In this document: positions 1-8,114 of the stretch, one piece after another
How the letters are laid out: each line of letters opens with the position of its first letter
Numbering within the stretch: position 1 is the first letter of the stretch
Assembly: GCA_963815285.1 (NCBI GenBank)
Contig: CAWFGB010000001.1
Coordinates: 1 to 64,000, forward strand
Length of the DNA: 64,000 nt
Source of the DNA: JACCSI01 sp963815285
Lineage (GTDB): Bacteria; Acidobacteriota; Vicinamibacteria; Vicinamibacterales; UBA2999
Direction of reading: 5' to 3'
Translations under genes and position numbers: made by a program
Notes under the pieces: model-generated
What the model was told of the DNA's origin: nothing
Database searches by the model: none
The model's input: only the letters and a program-made list of their open reading frames with translations

Positions 1-22
1 CTAAGTGGTTGAACTACGCTGG

Positions 23-611
23 TCAGCTATAAGCGAGCCGAATGCGCGCAGGTTTACCCTCACCCTTGCGGCGACGAAGGCCAAACCCGACAGCTCCGAA
101 CCCGATCAGCATCATGGCCCAGGTCGAAGGTTCCGGAAGGCCAGGATTGATGATGACCCCATCGGAAAAGCCACGAGTGTTGAGCGTGAGCTGGTCGCCG
201 GTGGAGGTGAAGTTCAACCGATAGAACTGGGTGCGATCACCGAGGCCTGTGCCACCATCTCCGAAGTGCACGCCAAGCACTGTCTCGCCCGACAAGGTCT
301 GCGCAAAGGTTATGGTACCCGTCGGGATCGTCCGCTGCCGGAGATCAACAGCTCGTCGGATCCAGGTTCGCCCACAGAACATTCGGCGAGTAATTGCCAC
401 CGTAGAGCGCATCGAGAGCGATGTTGATGTCTCCGATGCTGCTGTTGTTGAGCAGGTTGCCCGAATAGGCAACACAGCTGGTGTACGCGGTGGCGGTAGT
501 CTGGTTGCAGATGCCGGTGCCTGTGAGCACAGTCGCTGCTTGGGCAGGATTAGCGGCGACGAACGAAAGCGCGAGAACTCCCGCGCTGAGTGCGGTTCTC
601 ATGGAGATCAT
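23..611 (-). pseudogene. PEPxxWA-CTERM secreted protein, frameshifted
   Basis: An N-terminal part (611 down to about 348) has a signal peptide ending at AQA-A and a short Asn/Ser-rich region. The C-terminal part (about 350 down to 23) is in another frame. It carries the exosortase-sorting tail: LPEPSTWAMM, a hydrophobic helix, then the basic cluster GLRRRK. The PEPxxWA variant is typical of sphingomonads and their relatives. Joining the frames near 345-360 gives one protein of about 195 residues, so a single indel separates the halves; I cannot tell a sequencing error from a real mutation. The mature protein would be exported and sorted by an exosortase. Its specific function is unknown. Confidence 0.7.
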
Positions 612-850
612 CCCTGTTCGAGTAATGAACGGCTCAATCCCGAGTCGTTAACCTCAACATACGGGATGTCAGGCTAGGTAGGACTCTTTTTTCGCATAAC
701 AAAGGCATAACGTCGCACTTTGAAACACCACAAGCCGTCATGCCACTTACTTTAGATAGGGGGTGAGACTGCCTATATAGCTCGCTTGAAGACATTCCAA
801 CGCCTATGGGCTGGTGCCGGTCGGGGGCTCCGCATACCGAGGGTGCTTCA

Positions 851-1096
851 ATGGCACAGAGACAACGAACTCCGCCTCGCCACTATATCGCAAAGTTCGA
901 GCTAGACGGGGTGCTTCGACAAGTTGAGCTGGATGCGAGTAGCATCGCTACCGCACTTCGTCATTTCCGGGGCTCGTGCCTGCAGGCAGCTTCATCCAAA
1001 TTTTCCAGGATGGTGCGAAGACTGGGTAGTGTTCAGCTCGCCGAAGATGGCTTCTGGAATGTGTCGAAGCGGCCGCGCAGGAGTGGACGCAATTGA
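851..1096 (+). CDS. small hypothetical protein
   Basis: An open frame of about 81 residues starting at the ATG at 851. An in-frame ATG at 806 would add 15 residues. The first 45 residues look protein-like (HYIAKFELDGVLRQVELDAS), while the tail is Arg/Ser-rich and runs into a palindromic repeat, so the true end may have been shifted. I do not recognise a family. Weak call. Confidence 0.3.
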   Translation: MAQRQRTPPRHYIAKFELDGVLRQVELDASSIATALRHFRGSCLQAASSKFSRMVRRLGSVQLAEDGFWNVSKRPRRSGRN

Positions 1097-1127
1097 ATGT
1101 CCGCAATGGGTCGGAAGCGGACATTGC
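1096..1127. repeat. GTCCGC/GCGGAC palindromic intergenic repeat, copy 1
   Basis: The pattern AATGTCCGC, about 12 bases, GCGGACATT forms an inverted repeat. Related copies occur near 3526-3665, 7955-7984, 10093-10165 and 10740-10768. Such palindromes are common in sphingomonad intergenic DNA and generate spurious small ORFs that begin MSAM or MSAS. None was noticed right of 13.9 kb. Confidence 0.65.
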
Positions 1128-1310
1128 AGCGTCCACCAGATGGCGGGTCCTATCTGCCGCCTCCCTAGTGGCTAAGCGCATTGGGGACCGCATTTTCCGG
1201 GGCTGACCGGTTCTCACCGCTTGCCAACAGTTTCAGTCCTCCGGACCGGAGATTTGTTAACCCGTACCGCCTATGCTTTTCTGAGGAAACGGGTGATCAG
1301 GACATCCACC

Positions 1311-1694
1311 ATGAACAGGCTCAGCGTCTGGCTTGCCATTGTTTGTCTGCCGCTCTCCGCATGCGCCACGACCGGTAGCAGTACCTCCCGAGCAGCGGTG
1401 GGCGGTGGAATAGGAACTCTTGTCGGAGCAGCGGTAGGCGCAGCGACAGGGGGCATTGGCGTCTTGGCTGCCGCAGCAATCGGCGCCGCGGTTGGCGCTG
1501 GCTCAGGCGTGCTTGTCGGCGAGATCGATAGAAGTCGGCCGATCAGCGGCGATGTGCGGGAGGGTGCCTGCGTCCGCAGCGATCTAGTTTCGGGCGATCC
1601 GGTTGCGGGGCGAGCTGGAGCTGCTTGGGCCGACCTGGACGGAGATGGTTGCGTGGACGGGTACGTCCATGCAGGTCGATACTACAAGCAGTAG
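1311..1694 (+). CDS. glycine-zipper lipoprotein, copy A
   Basis: A 127-residue lipoprotein. The ATG at 1311 is chosen because it begins a compact signal peptide with lipobox LSAC; an in-frame upstream ATG would bury it. Residues about 30-70 are a Gly/Ala-rich helical stretch with repeated small-x-x-x-small spacing, typical of glycine-zipper envelope proteins. The end is a short acidic domain, WADLDGDGCVDGY, which resembles a Ca-binding DxDxDG loop. A paralog lies on the opposite strand at 2870-3319 and shares the zipper and the terminal loop. Probably anchored in the outer membrane; role unknown. Confidence 0.75.
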   Translation: MNRLSVWLAIVCLPLSACATTGSSTSRAAVGGGIGTLVGAAVGAATGGIGVLAAAAIGAAVGAGSGVLVGEIDRSRPISGDVREGACVRSDLVSGDPVAGRAGAAWADLDGDGCVDGYVHAGRYYKQ

Positions 1695-1980
1695 TTCCGC
1701 ACTTTGCAGCCCTGGCGCGAACATCCGGCGCAAGGCGTCGCAGCGTCCCCGAGTGCTGCCGCTTTTCGCAAAGATGCCGCTGTGCCTCATCGGGATGGAG
1801 GCGTGCGAGACCTCCCGTCATTGGGCGCGAACTTAGCAAGCTTCGAAACGGAGGTGCGGCTAATGTGGCCTGCTCACGTGAAGCGCGGCAAGACCGACGC
1901 TGCGCACGTCCCATCCGACGCGTCGCCGCCATGCCAGCGCAATTGCCGAGACAAACAGGCGGTACTAATGCCAAGTGGCG

Positions 1981-2888
1981 ATGATTAAGGAGCTCCTCGC
2001 CTACGCATTGATTGTGATGACGCTTTTGGTCGCGGTGCTCGGCGTACGCATGGCAATCCGGGATACCCCAGGTCGCAAGGCTTATCGCGATCGAGATCGT
2101 GCAATCAGGGGAGAAAAAATTGCTCACCTCCCAAGCTCGGCGAGAGCCATCGTACTCAAGCCGCCTTACAATCAAACACGGGTAATTGGCGCGACTGGCA
2201 CGGCATTCGTGCATTTAGCTCTCTTTGCTGCTCTGTTATTGATCGGGGCGGAGCACCGGTCTAACTGAGCCAAGCCCTGAACGGCTCATAGTCGTTCCTC
2301 TAACCGAGCAACCTCCATCACGGTCTCCATCAACGCGGCGTCCGCCAAGTGCCGACAGGGCTACGGAAGTTGCCGCGGCGCCTTCGAACCGCGGCCGGAC
2401 CAAAGCCCCTTCCCCTGCCCAGCCGTCGCCGCTCATGCCTTTGGCTGCAATTATCCAGCACCAGACTTCAGTGGATCCCGGCCCACGCCGAGGAAGCGGC
2501 TTCGGGGAAGCAAATGGCGATGGAGCGGCGAATGGCGGCCGCGGTAGCGGCAGCGCGCGGTAGCGGCAGCGGATCAGATGGCGGGGGCAGAGGGGATAGT
2601 GAACCGATCTCGCCTCCGGTTCGCATTGCAGGCGAACTCACATCCGAAGATTACCGCCGCGCCAACCCTCCGCAAGGAGCAGGCGGGCTGGTGGTCGTAA
2701 GTTTTCGGGTTCGTACGGACGGCCGGGTCGCCGATTGCAAGTTACTCCGCTCAAGCGGTTTCGCAGTCTTCGACAGCACCACTTGCCGACTGATAAAGGA
2801 GCGCTTCTTGTACCGCCCGGCGCGCGACGAGCACGGCGAAGCGGCAGAGTGGGAAGTCCGCACCGATTATCAGTGGGTCCCGCGCTGA
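1981..2888 (+). pseudogene. TonB-like energy transducer, broken by two frameshifts
   Basis: Three frames join into one TonB-type protein. The first part (1981-2268) has an N-terminal membrane segment and a second hydrophobic stretch near 2190-2250. The linker (about 2256-2560), in the next frame, is rich in Pro, Arg and Ser. The third part (about 2560-2888) is a C-terminal domain with the TonB_C pattern VVVSFRVRTDGRVADCKLL, then a Cys and ERFLYRPARD. Single-base shifts near 2255 and 2558, the second in a GC-rich repeat, would restore one frame. TonB C-terminal domains contact outer-membrane receptors, but the double N-terminal hydrophobic layout is unusual. The 3' end overlaps the convergent lipoprotein gene by about 19 bases. 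Confidence 0.55.
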
Positions 2889-3319
2889 GCGTAGCGATTT
2901 TGCCGATATGCAGTTCTCGATGCTAGGACCCGCGCACGTCCTGGTAGTATGCGGCCATTCTGTAGGTAACCATCAACGCAGCCGTCACCGTCGAGGTCCG
3001 CCCAAGAGGCTCCGGCGATGCCAGCCACTGAGCTACCAGGGCTTACTTCCCGGCGAGTGCAGACCCCCTCTCTAATATCTCCTTCGATTGGACGGCTCCG
3101 GTCCACTTCAGAGATCAGGACGCCTGCACCCGCACCAGCCACTGCCCCCACTACAGCGCCTGCCAGAGGACTGCGGCCTGTCGCTACGGCCAGGCCGGCA
3201 CCAGTAGCGGCTCCTATAGCCGCTCCGATTGCTCCTTGCGACGTACCAGATGCATTGGTCGATGCGCAGGCCGATAACGGCAGCGCCGCCATTACAGCTG
3301 CAAGAGCAAACCCTTTCAT
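2870..3319 (-). CDS. glycine-zipper lipoprotein, copy B (probable C-terminal frameshift)
   Basis: Paralog of the lipoprotein at 1311-1694. The start at 3319 begins a signal peptide with lipobox LSAC. The Gly/Ala zipper, the VDRSRPI segment and the loop WADLDGDGCVDGY match copy A. After that loop this frame reads GRILPGRARV and runs on, whereas copy A ends GRYYKQ. Deleting one base at about 2950 gives GRYYQDVRGS and a stop near 2924, so the annotated tail is probably a frameshift artefact. Likely an outer-membrane lipoprotein of unknown role. Confidence 0.7.
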   Translation of the reverse strand: MKGFALAAVMAALPLSACASTNASGTSQGAIGAAIGAATGAGLAVATGRSPLAGAVVGAVAGAGAGVLISEVDRSRPIEGDIREGVCTRREVSPGSSVAGIAGASWADLDGDGCVDGYLQNGRILPGRARVLASRTAYRQNRYAQRGTH

Positions 3320-3373
3320 CGTAGCTCTCCAAGAAGCTAACGCGGTCCGGCGGACTAGCATTAGGGAGAACAT

Positions 3374-3857
3374 GCTCGGAGCGTTTATGTGCCTAGGTTT
3401 AGGCTGCCCAACATCGCCTTATTAGGGGCCCGGCCGTAGAGCGGTTCATTTCCTTCGCGGGCGGGCACCCGCGGCAGCAAGCAGAGACCGAGAAGTGCCT
3501 ATCCATCGGTCGAGCTGAGTGACCGTGAATGTCTGGTTTTGGTCGAAAGCGGACGTCCGCTTCTTAGCCGGAATGCCCCAAAGCTGACGGTCGGCTGCCG
3601 GCCAATCTCCGCCGCGCACGGCCGCCGAGAGAGCAAATGTCCGCAATGGGTGGAAAGCGGACACTCGCGAGATGAGGCTGGAACCGGGAAAAGCTTGGAC
3701 GGTTGAACGGCCAGGCTCGCACCGCCCTCACTGGCCCCAGCACGACTGGATCGTCAAAGGTACGTGCGGGCCCATGCAACTAAGGCTGCAGCTCGCGCTA
3801 GTCGCACTCGTGCGGCGCATCCCCATCCGTCCAGCCGCATTCCGCGCCCTCGCCTTC
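3374..3857. other. gene-free stretch with dispersed repeats
   Basis: No convincing gene. It holds palindromic repeats at 3526-3560 and 3636-3665. A third motif near 3583-3606 recurs in inverted orientation at 10099-10120. The minus-strand ORF here (MSAFHPLRTF...) is generated by the repeats. Confidence 0.5.
3526..3665. repeat. dispersed palindromic repeat cluster, copies 2-3
   Basis: Two copies of the GTCCGC/GCGGAC family about 80 bases apart. Between them is a block containing CTGACGGTCGGCTGCCGGCC. The reverse complement of that block reappears with few changes at 10099-10120, again next to a GTCCGCTTTCGACC copy, so the dispersed unit is longer than the palindrome alone. Confidence 0.6.
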
Positions 3858-4345
3858 CTAGTCCTGAAGGAATGCGGGCGGCACCGGCTGGCCCACACCC
3901 CCTGGCAGGTTAGGCACATTCGGCACATTAGGGAGGGCCACTATCGCCGGCGTTCGGATTGTTCAGCCCGGCAGCCTTTGCACCGCCTAGAGCCGGCGCT
4001 ACCCACCAAGAGGCGAGTTGCGAGCCATCTGGGTGGAGAGCTTTGCCCGTCACGTGGATGCAATCGCTGGCGCGTAATGAGACAGCACCCGACAAGGCCC
4101 TTTTCAAGTCGATTGTTTGAGGAGCATCCTTCCGTTCGAGAGTGGAGTTGCCAACCCAGCCATGGGTGTCTCCAGCGATTGCAGGCGCTCCATTCTCACC
4201 AGCTCGGATTGATGTAAACTGCCGGTCGGGAACGGAGTTGCCTTCCCCCAGAGTTGTACTAGCTCTTGAGTTGGCTCCGTTCCTAAGTCCTTCAGCATCC
4301 GGGAAGGCCGCCCACGGATCGCTTCCGTTTTTTACCCACGCTCAT
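3858..4345 (-). pseudogene. unrecognised gene readable only across two frameshifts
   Basis: No single frame with a start covers this, but a long open stretch of about 130 codons runs from 4330 down to 3931. It begins KNGSDPWAAFPDAEGLRNG and continues through DCIHVTGKALHPDGSQLASW. Removing one T from the six-T run at 4328-4333 links it to an ATG at 4345, preceded by AGGA about seven bases upstream. A second shift near 3935 leads to an Asn/Pro-rich tail, LPNVPNVPNLPGGVG, and a stop at 3858. The protein would be about 160 residues. I recognise no family. The absence of stops, the plausible ribosome site and the protein-like composition support a real gene damaged by indels. Confidence 0.55.
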
Positions 4346-4400
4346 TGTTCATCCTACGTCGGGAAACCGGCGTCTCACGACGCGGGCGAATTGTGGGCAG

Positions 4401-4655
4401 CTACGGGTGATTTTGGAGATGTGAGGCTGTCACGAGTGCAGCCGCTCCGGGGAGAGATGAGAGCCGGTCGACGATGCTGAGCCACCTGACTGCAGTCTCG
4501 TCTTGCTCGTCCATAGAACGATGAAGCTGGTCGTGGATGAAAGCGGGAGCGCGGTCGGCGTGCCGCTTTTCAATCCAGAGAGCCAAAGCCCACAGTTCGC
4601 GCCCCTCGGTGTAGGCGAGTTCTGCGTTTGGTGAGGAAGAGCCCGGGCCTATCAC
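4401..4655 (-). CDS. small protein resembling DUF6961
   Basis: Up to 84 residues. The core GRELWALALWIEKRHADRAP followed by AFIHDQLHR and a WLSIVDRLSSL ending resembles, from memory, a small sphingomonad family (ELWxxALWVEKxHGxxxxxFI), named DUF6961. The N-terminal 15 residues may not be native; the true start is unclear. Function unknown. Confidence 0.5.
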   Translation of the reverse strand: MIGPGSSSPNAELAYTEGRELWALALWIEKRHADRAPAFIHDQLHRSMDEQDETAVRWLSIVDRLSSLPGAAALVTASHLQNHP

Positions 4656-5123
4656 TGAAGCCCGACCTTCTCGCGCGCAATGGAGCGCAGGCTTTCGCTA
4701 ACGGAGCACCCGGCACGCTCCGCCCTCTGAGGAAGCGCCTCCACCAGCACTGGGCTAGCGCGAGACGACAGGTGGGCATTCTGCATTACAAATCACCTCT
4801 GTCATCACGACGATGTGCGCTGCGTCGGTAGCACAAAACGGCCGTAAAGTCGAGGCTGGCGGAGCGGGAACCATCTTTTAAGCCCCGCGCTGCATACTTG
4901 CGGGAGGCCCATCGGGAGCGACCGCCGTGAGTACGATCACTCTACAGCTGCAGAGCGCGACCGAAGGCAGTAGCGGCCGGCTTAGAGCCGCATGGATCGA
5001 GGCACGGAGCGGCTTGGCCTATGTCATCCCCGCAGCCAGGTTCTTCCCGGCCCCCGCGCCTGAGACAGCCTTAAGCGCAGACAAACGCGGGCCGGCATCT
5101 GTTTAGAACACAACCGGAACAAA
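4656..5123. other. stretch with no supported gene
   Basis: Open frames here are short and low in coding character. The segment around 4810-4930 may hold promoter sequence for genes on either side. I see no repeat, RNA gene or terminator. Confidence 0.4.
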
Positions 5124-5399
5124 GTGCTTGGTGCGACTCTGCTGGCCTCGCCATCGGGGCGCATGAGCAGCAAGCGTTTAGACCAAGCATCGGACTACAT
5201 GCGCGAAGGGCGCATGATCCGTATCGACTGCCGAGGAAGCGGGCGGGTGGTAGCGATGGATGCCTGGCAGCTTATGCAGCTCTGCCAGAAGCGAGGCTGG
5301 TCCACGTACATGGGGCTGATCGAGACGCGCTTGCGCTGCTCGTAATTCGGCAGCCGGGATGTGAGAACCGGACCAGGGCCGGAGCGCGCCACGCGCTGA
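5124..5399 (+). pseudogene. small zinc-ribbon-like protein with internal stop
   Basis: The frame 5124-5345 ends ...ETRLRCS then TAA. Beyond the stop the same frame continues FGSRDVRTGPGPERATR to a TGA at 5397. Related sphingomonad proteins, as I recall them, have RLRCxxCGSRDVRxGPGP here. TCG-TAA-TTC in place of TCG-AAT-TGC is explained by one inserted and one deleted base, which restores the second Cys of a CxxC pair. The body reads IRIDCRGSGRVVAMDAWQLM then CQKRGW, with scattered Cys. The start may be the ATG at 5163 rather than 5124. Function unknown. Confidence 0.5.
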
Positions 5400-5526
5400 T
5401 GGATCAGTCGAGCAAGTTCCGGTGGCTGAAACGGAGTACCTACGGGTATGCTGCGGCGGCCGCTAACCCGATTTCAACCACCAATTGATAAAGCACCTTC
5501 TGTCTGAAGCGGGGGGCGGGAGCTGC

Positions 5527-6000
5527 ATGGAACGACGTTCCGCTGAGCGGATCAAAGCCGCCTTGCCGGTCGTCTGCCGCGTTCGTGGCAGTCTCTCCTA
5601 TGGCCTCACTTACGACATCTCCACCGACGGATGCATGCTGCAGGCGTGCGATGGGCTCGTCTCGAGTGGTGAGGACGTACAACTCTCTTTCGCCGACCTT
5701 ACGAATGTTGCCGCGACGGTCGTCTGGACGAAGCACCGCAACGCCGGGGTGCGGTTCAATACGCCATTGCCGCAGTCCGCGATTGCGCAGCTGGTAAGCC
5801 GATCAGAAGAAGTGCCCGACCAACGTTCGCGCGAGCACGCCGGCAGCACGCTTCAAGAAGCCCAGCGCTCCAGGTTGGGGCTGTTGGGCTTCCGAAGCGC
5901 CGTAGCTGCGGCGGTTCCGCGCAAGACCTCCTTCGCAATCTCATACACGGCGTGCGTCCTGGCGCTGGTGTGCATAGAGTTGTTCGCGCTCACGAGCTAA
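5527..6000 (+). CDS. PilZ-domain membrane protein
   Basis: 157 residues, intact. The PilZ c-di-GMP signature is present: RRSAERIKAALPVVCR (the RxxxR side), then YDISTDGCML (the D/NxSxxG side), followed by a beta-rich body ending near AGVRFN. A single hydrophobic helix lies at the C-terminus (about residues 135-152), so this is a membrane-anchored c-di-GMP receptor. The ATG at 5527 follows a GGGGCGGGAG ribosome site; a TTG at 5485 would add 14 residues with no better site. One of the few undamaged genes in the left section. Confidence 0.8.
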   Translation: MERRSAERIKAALPVVCRVRGSLSYGLTYDISTDGCMLQACDGLVSSGEDVQLSFADLTNVAATVVWTKHRNAGVRFNTPLPQSAIAQLVSRSEEVPDQRSREHAGSTLQEAQRSRLGLLGFRSAVAAAVPRKTSFAISYTACVLALVCIELFALTS

Positions 6001-6017
6001 TCGCCATGTGGTCGGCG

Positions 6018-6278
6018 CTATTCGTCGTCCCAGCCGTGCTCGCGTAGCGATCGCTGCAGATCCTGCACTGCGGATCGAGCAACTGCCGCCGCGCGCCGAT
6101 CGCCATTTGCCTCTGCCTCGGCTAATCGTGAGAGAGCCGCCGAGCGAAGGTCAAGCATCAACGCTCTTGAGACGGGCGGCGGTAACGGCGTCGTCGCCCA
6201 TCTCGGCACCTCGCTGGCCAGGCATCGGCCCTGAGACCGATGCTTTTGAACTTTGGACCTCATTGGCACCCACCGCAA
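6018..6278 (-). CDS. small helical hypothetical protein
   Basis: The C-terminal 45 residues (from the Met at 6158) are Ala/Arg/Glu-rich and helical, LSRLAEAEANGDRRAAAVAR then DLQRSLREHGWDDE, with good coding character. The N-terminal part is poor and probably not translated in this frame. It converges on the PilZ gene. No family recognised. Confidence 0.4.
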   Translation of the reverse strand: MRWVPMRSKVQKHRSQGRCLASEVPRWATTPLPPPVSRALMLDLRSAALSRLAEAEANGDRRAAAVARSAVQDLQRSLREHGWDDE

Positions 6279-6746
6279 TGCCTACTCCAGGCGCAACGCC
6301 CCTTTCATATTCCTTCTTGCCGGCTCCTTACCGCGGCTGCCGCCACCCTGGCCTGGTGCGGTGTGCGAGAACCCGTTTCAATCCTAAGTTAAGTTTGCCC
6401 GGCTACGTGCAACCACTATGAAGGAAACACTCGACCGGTTAACTGACACTACGCTGAGCAACGTGATGGATGCCTAGGTGGAGGGCCAACAGGTCACCGG
6501 TTGGCAGGGCGAGCGTGTTGGCAACAAACACTATCTGATCCGCTCGGACGGAAGAAGGTGGAGACGCGCCCTCAGCGCGGAAATGCCATCGTCTTGGGTG
6601 CAGATACCCTAGGCCAATACAACCGCGTGGCGGGATCGGCTGCTGCAACTCTCCCTCGGCGGCCGCTCCCCTAGCTATCACTCAATTCGGAACGATCACA
6701 GCAAGCGTCTGTTTTTGCTGTGCCGAAAGGGCAACGGGAACGTTCG
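6279..6746 (+). other. region with a possible degraded small gene
   Basis: From the ATG at 6418 the plus strand reads MKETLDRLTDTTLSNVMDA then TAG. It continues in frame with VEGQQVTGWQGERVGNKHY to another TAG. The text looks protein-like and could be one gene interrupted by an in-frame stop. The remainder holds nothing I can support. Confidence 0.25.
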
Positions 6747-7001
6747 ATGTCTGCTGCACCGCTACTGCTGATCATCATTGGCGCCGTCGGAGCGCCGGTC
6801 GCTGTAGGCGCAGCACTGATGTGGCTCGCGTCGTCATGGGAGTTGCCGGACGACGATCGTTTCGACCAAAACGATAGGAAAGGCACAGGCTCGGGCCTCT
6901 TTGGACCGATCAAGCATTGGCTCATGCGAAAGCCGCGCCAGCTAACTTACCGCCGAGACCCGCGAGGCAGGTTCAGGCGCATTCACCGCTCCTGGGAATG
7001 A
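6747..7001 (+). CDS. small single-pass membrane protein
   Basis: 84 residues. The ATG at 6747 is preferred because it starts directly before a hydrophobic helix (residues 4-27). An acidic segment (ELPDDDRFDQND) and a strongly basic tail (RKPRQLTYRRDPRGRFRRIH) follow, which by the positive-inside rule suggests a cytoplasmic C-terminus. No family recognised. Confidence 0.5.
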   Translation: MSAAPLLLIIIGAVGAPVAVGAALMWLASSWELPDDDRFDQNDRKGTGSGLFGPIKHWLMRKPRQLTYRRDPRGRFRRIHRSWE

Positions 7002-7096
7002 ATTCGGCTAGCGAGCCAAGTCGCTCAGCGGTATCCATTTGTTCGGCCTTACGGCGTGCTCTCCAGGTCCAGTCAGCAACAGCAAGCCAGTCGCCG

Positions 7097-7288
7097 TTAG
7101 ATCTGAGGCTCTTCTGGATCCTTGTCCAGGTCGCCAGACAGCTCCTCTAGTCTCTGGGTAAGGTGGCGTAGATCAGCCTTGATCGCCCCATCGTCAGGAT
7201 CGCGGTAAAGTTCTCGCTCCAATTCCTCTATCTGAGTGACTAAGCTGTCTCGCTCATCCAGCTTTCGCTGCCTCTCAAGCTCGAACAT
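7097..7288 (-). CDS. small coiled-coil protein
   Basis: 63 residues with almost continuous heptad-like helix: LERQRKLDERDSLVTQIEEL through LRHLTQRLEELSGDLDKD. The ATG at 7288 is preceded by GAGGAGGG, a strong ribosome site at good spacing. Highly charged and soluble; function unknown. Confidence 0.55.
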   Translation of the reverse strand: MFELERQRKLDERDSLVTQIEELERELYRDPDDGAIKADLRHLTQRLEELSGDLDKDPEEPQI

Positions 7289-7542
7289 CGAGCGGACCCT
7301 CCTCGTGGCTTTTGTAGAGCGAAACTGACAATTGCGGTGTGATTAACTTTCGAGAATATACGCAAACATCAATGGTGCGTAGAGCGGTCTTGCGGCAGAC
7401 GGGTTTGACTCCCCCTGTCGTAAGTGGGCCGCAGGCCAGCCACTCGCTTCCGTGCGGCCCACTTCGCATCCGAGAACCGCAGTGCGCTCGTACTGCCCTC
7501 ATTCGTGGTGCCGCACGAAGAAGTCGGGCACAGGAGAGATAT

Positions 7543-7856
7543 ATGCTTAAGTTTATAGCCTCGGGGACTTCTCGCATTAGTTGGGATTACATCAAGCGTC
7601 GTGGCGAACGCCGGAGAAGTCACCGGAGGACCCGAAGCACAAGCCAACTGGAATGCGTGGTCACGCGCAGTCGATTTGCGCATTCTCTGGGCAGGAGGAC
7701 GGCCTCACTCTGATAGGCTTCACCCAAAGCGGTATGCCGATCTTCATCACGGTCAATTGGGGCCCAGGCACGGTCCATATTACTCCCCACCACGAGAACT
7801 CCGCGGGAATTATCGATGAACCTGGAGTGGCGGGGCTGAACTGCCGAGGCAACTAG
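7543..7856 (+). pseudogene. small secreted protein, copy 1, two frameshifts
   Basis: Paralog of the intact gene at 10336-10644. From the ATG at 7543, after AGGAGAG, three frames join into a signal peptide (LLALVGITSSVVANA then GEVTGG) and a mature part: MRGHAQSICAFSGQEDG, TLIGFTQSGMPIFITVNWGP and a C-terminal GVAGLNCRGN. The first shift is near 7565. The second, near 7645, is an extra C in CCC where the other copy has CC. About 95 residues with a conserved Cys pair. A strong terminator follows. Function unknown. Confidence 0.65.
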
Positions 7857-7876
7857 AATAAGGGCGAAATGGGAAG

Positions 7877-7900
7877 GCCCTCGCTGCGGCGAGGGCTTTT
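7877..7900 (+). terminator. rho-independent terminator after small secreted protein copy 1
   Basis: A perfect 8-bp stem GCCCTCGC/GCGAGGGC with loop TGCG, followed by TTTT. The second copy of the gene has a homologous terminator. Confidence 0.85.
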
Positions 7901-7954
7901 CAGCACGATCTCTAGATAGGGCCGCGTGCCACCACAGCGACGATGCAAACCGCG

Positions 7955-7984
7955 ATGTCCGCTTTCCACCCATGGCGGACATTG
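7955..7984. repeat. palindromic intergenic repeat, copy 4
   Basis: ATGTCCGCTTTCCACCCATG followed by GCGGACATT. It sits just downstream of the terminator, as copy 6 does at 10740-10768. Confidence 0.65.
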
Positions 7985-8114
7985 ACTGAGTTGGACTGAG
8001 CGACCCACAATGGCGGAAGACTGACTGACCTCTCGATCCGCAGTGCTCTTGAAACAGGAACGTCCGCTAGCGACCGATGCTAGCGGGCGTTCCCGCCCGT
8101 GTTTCACTCGTCCA

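Noticed and set aside
1543..2214. 223-residue minus-strand ORF
   Set aside because: Lies over the lipoprotein and TonB-like genes; Cys/Arg-rich composition typical of a shadow frame and no recognisable motif.
3446..3664. Minus-strand ORF beginning MSAFHPLRTF
   Set aside because: Generated by the palindromic repeats, which encode similar strings wherever they occur; not a gene.
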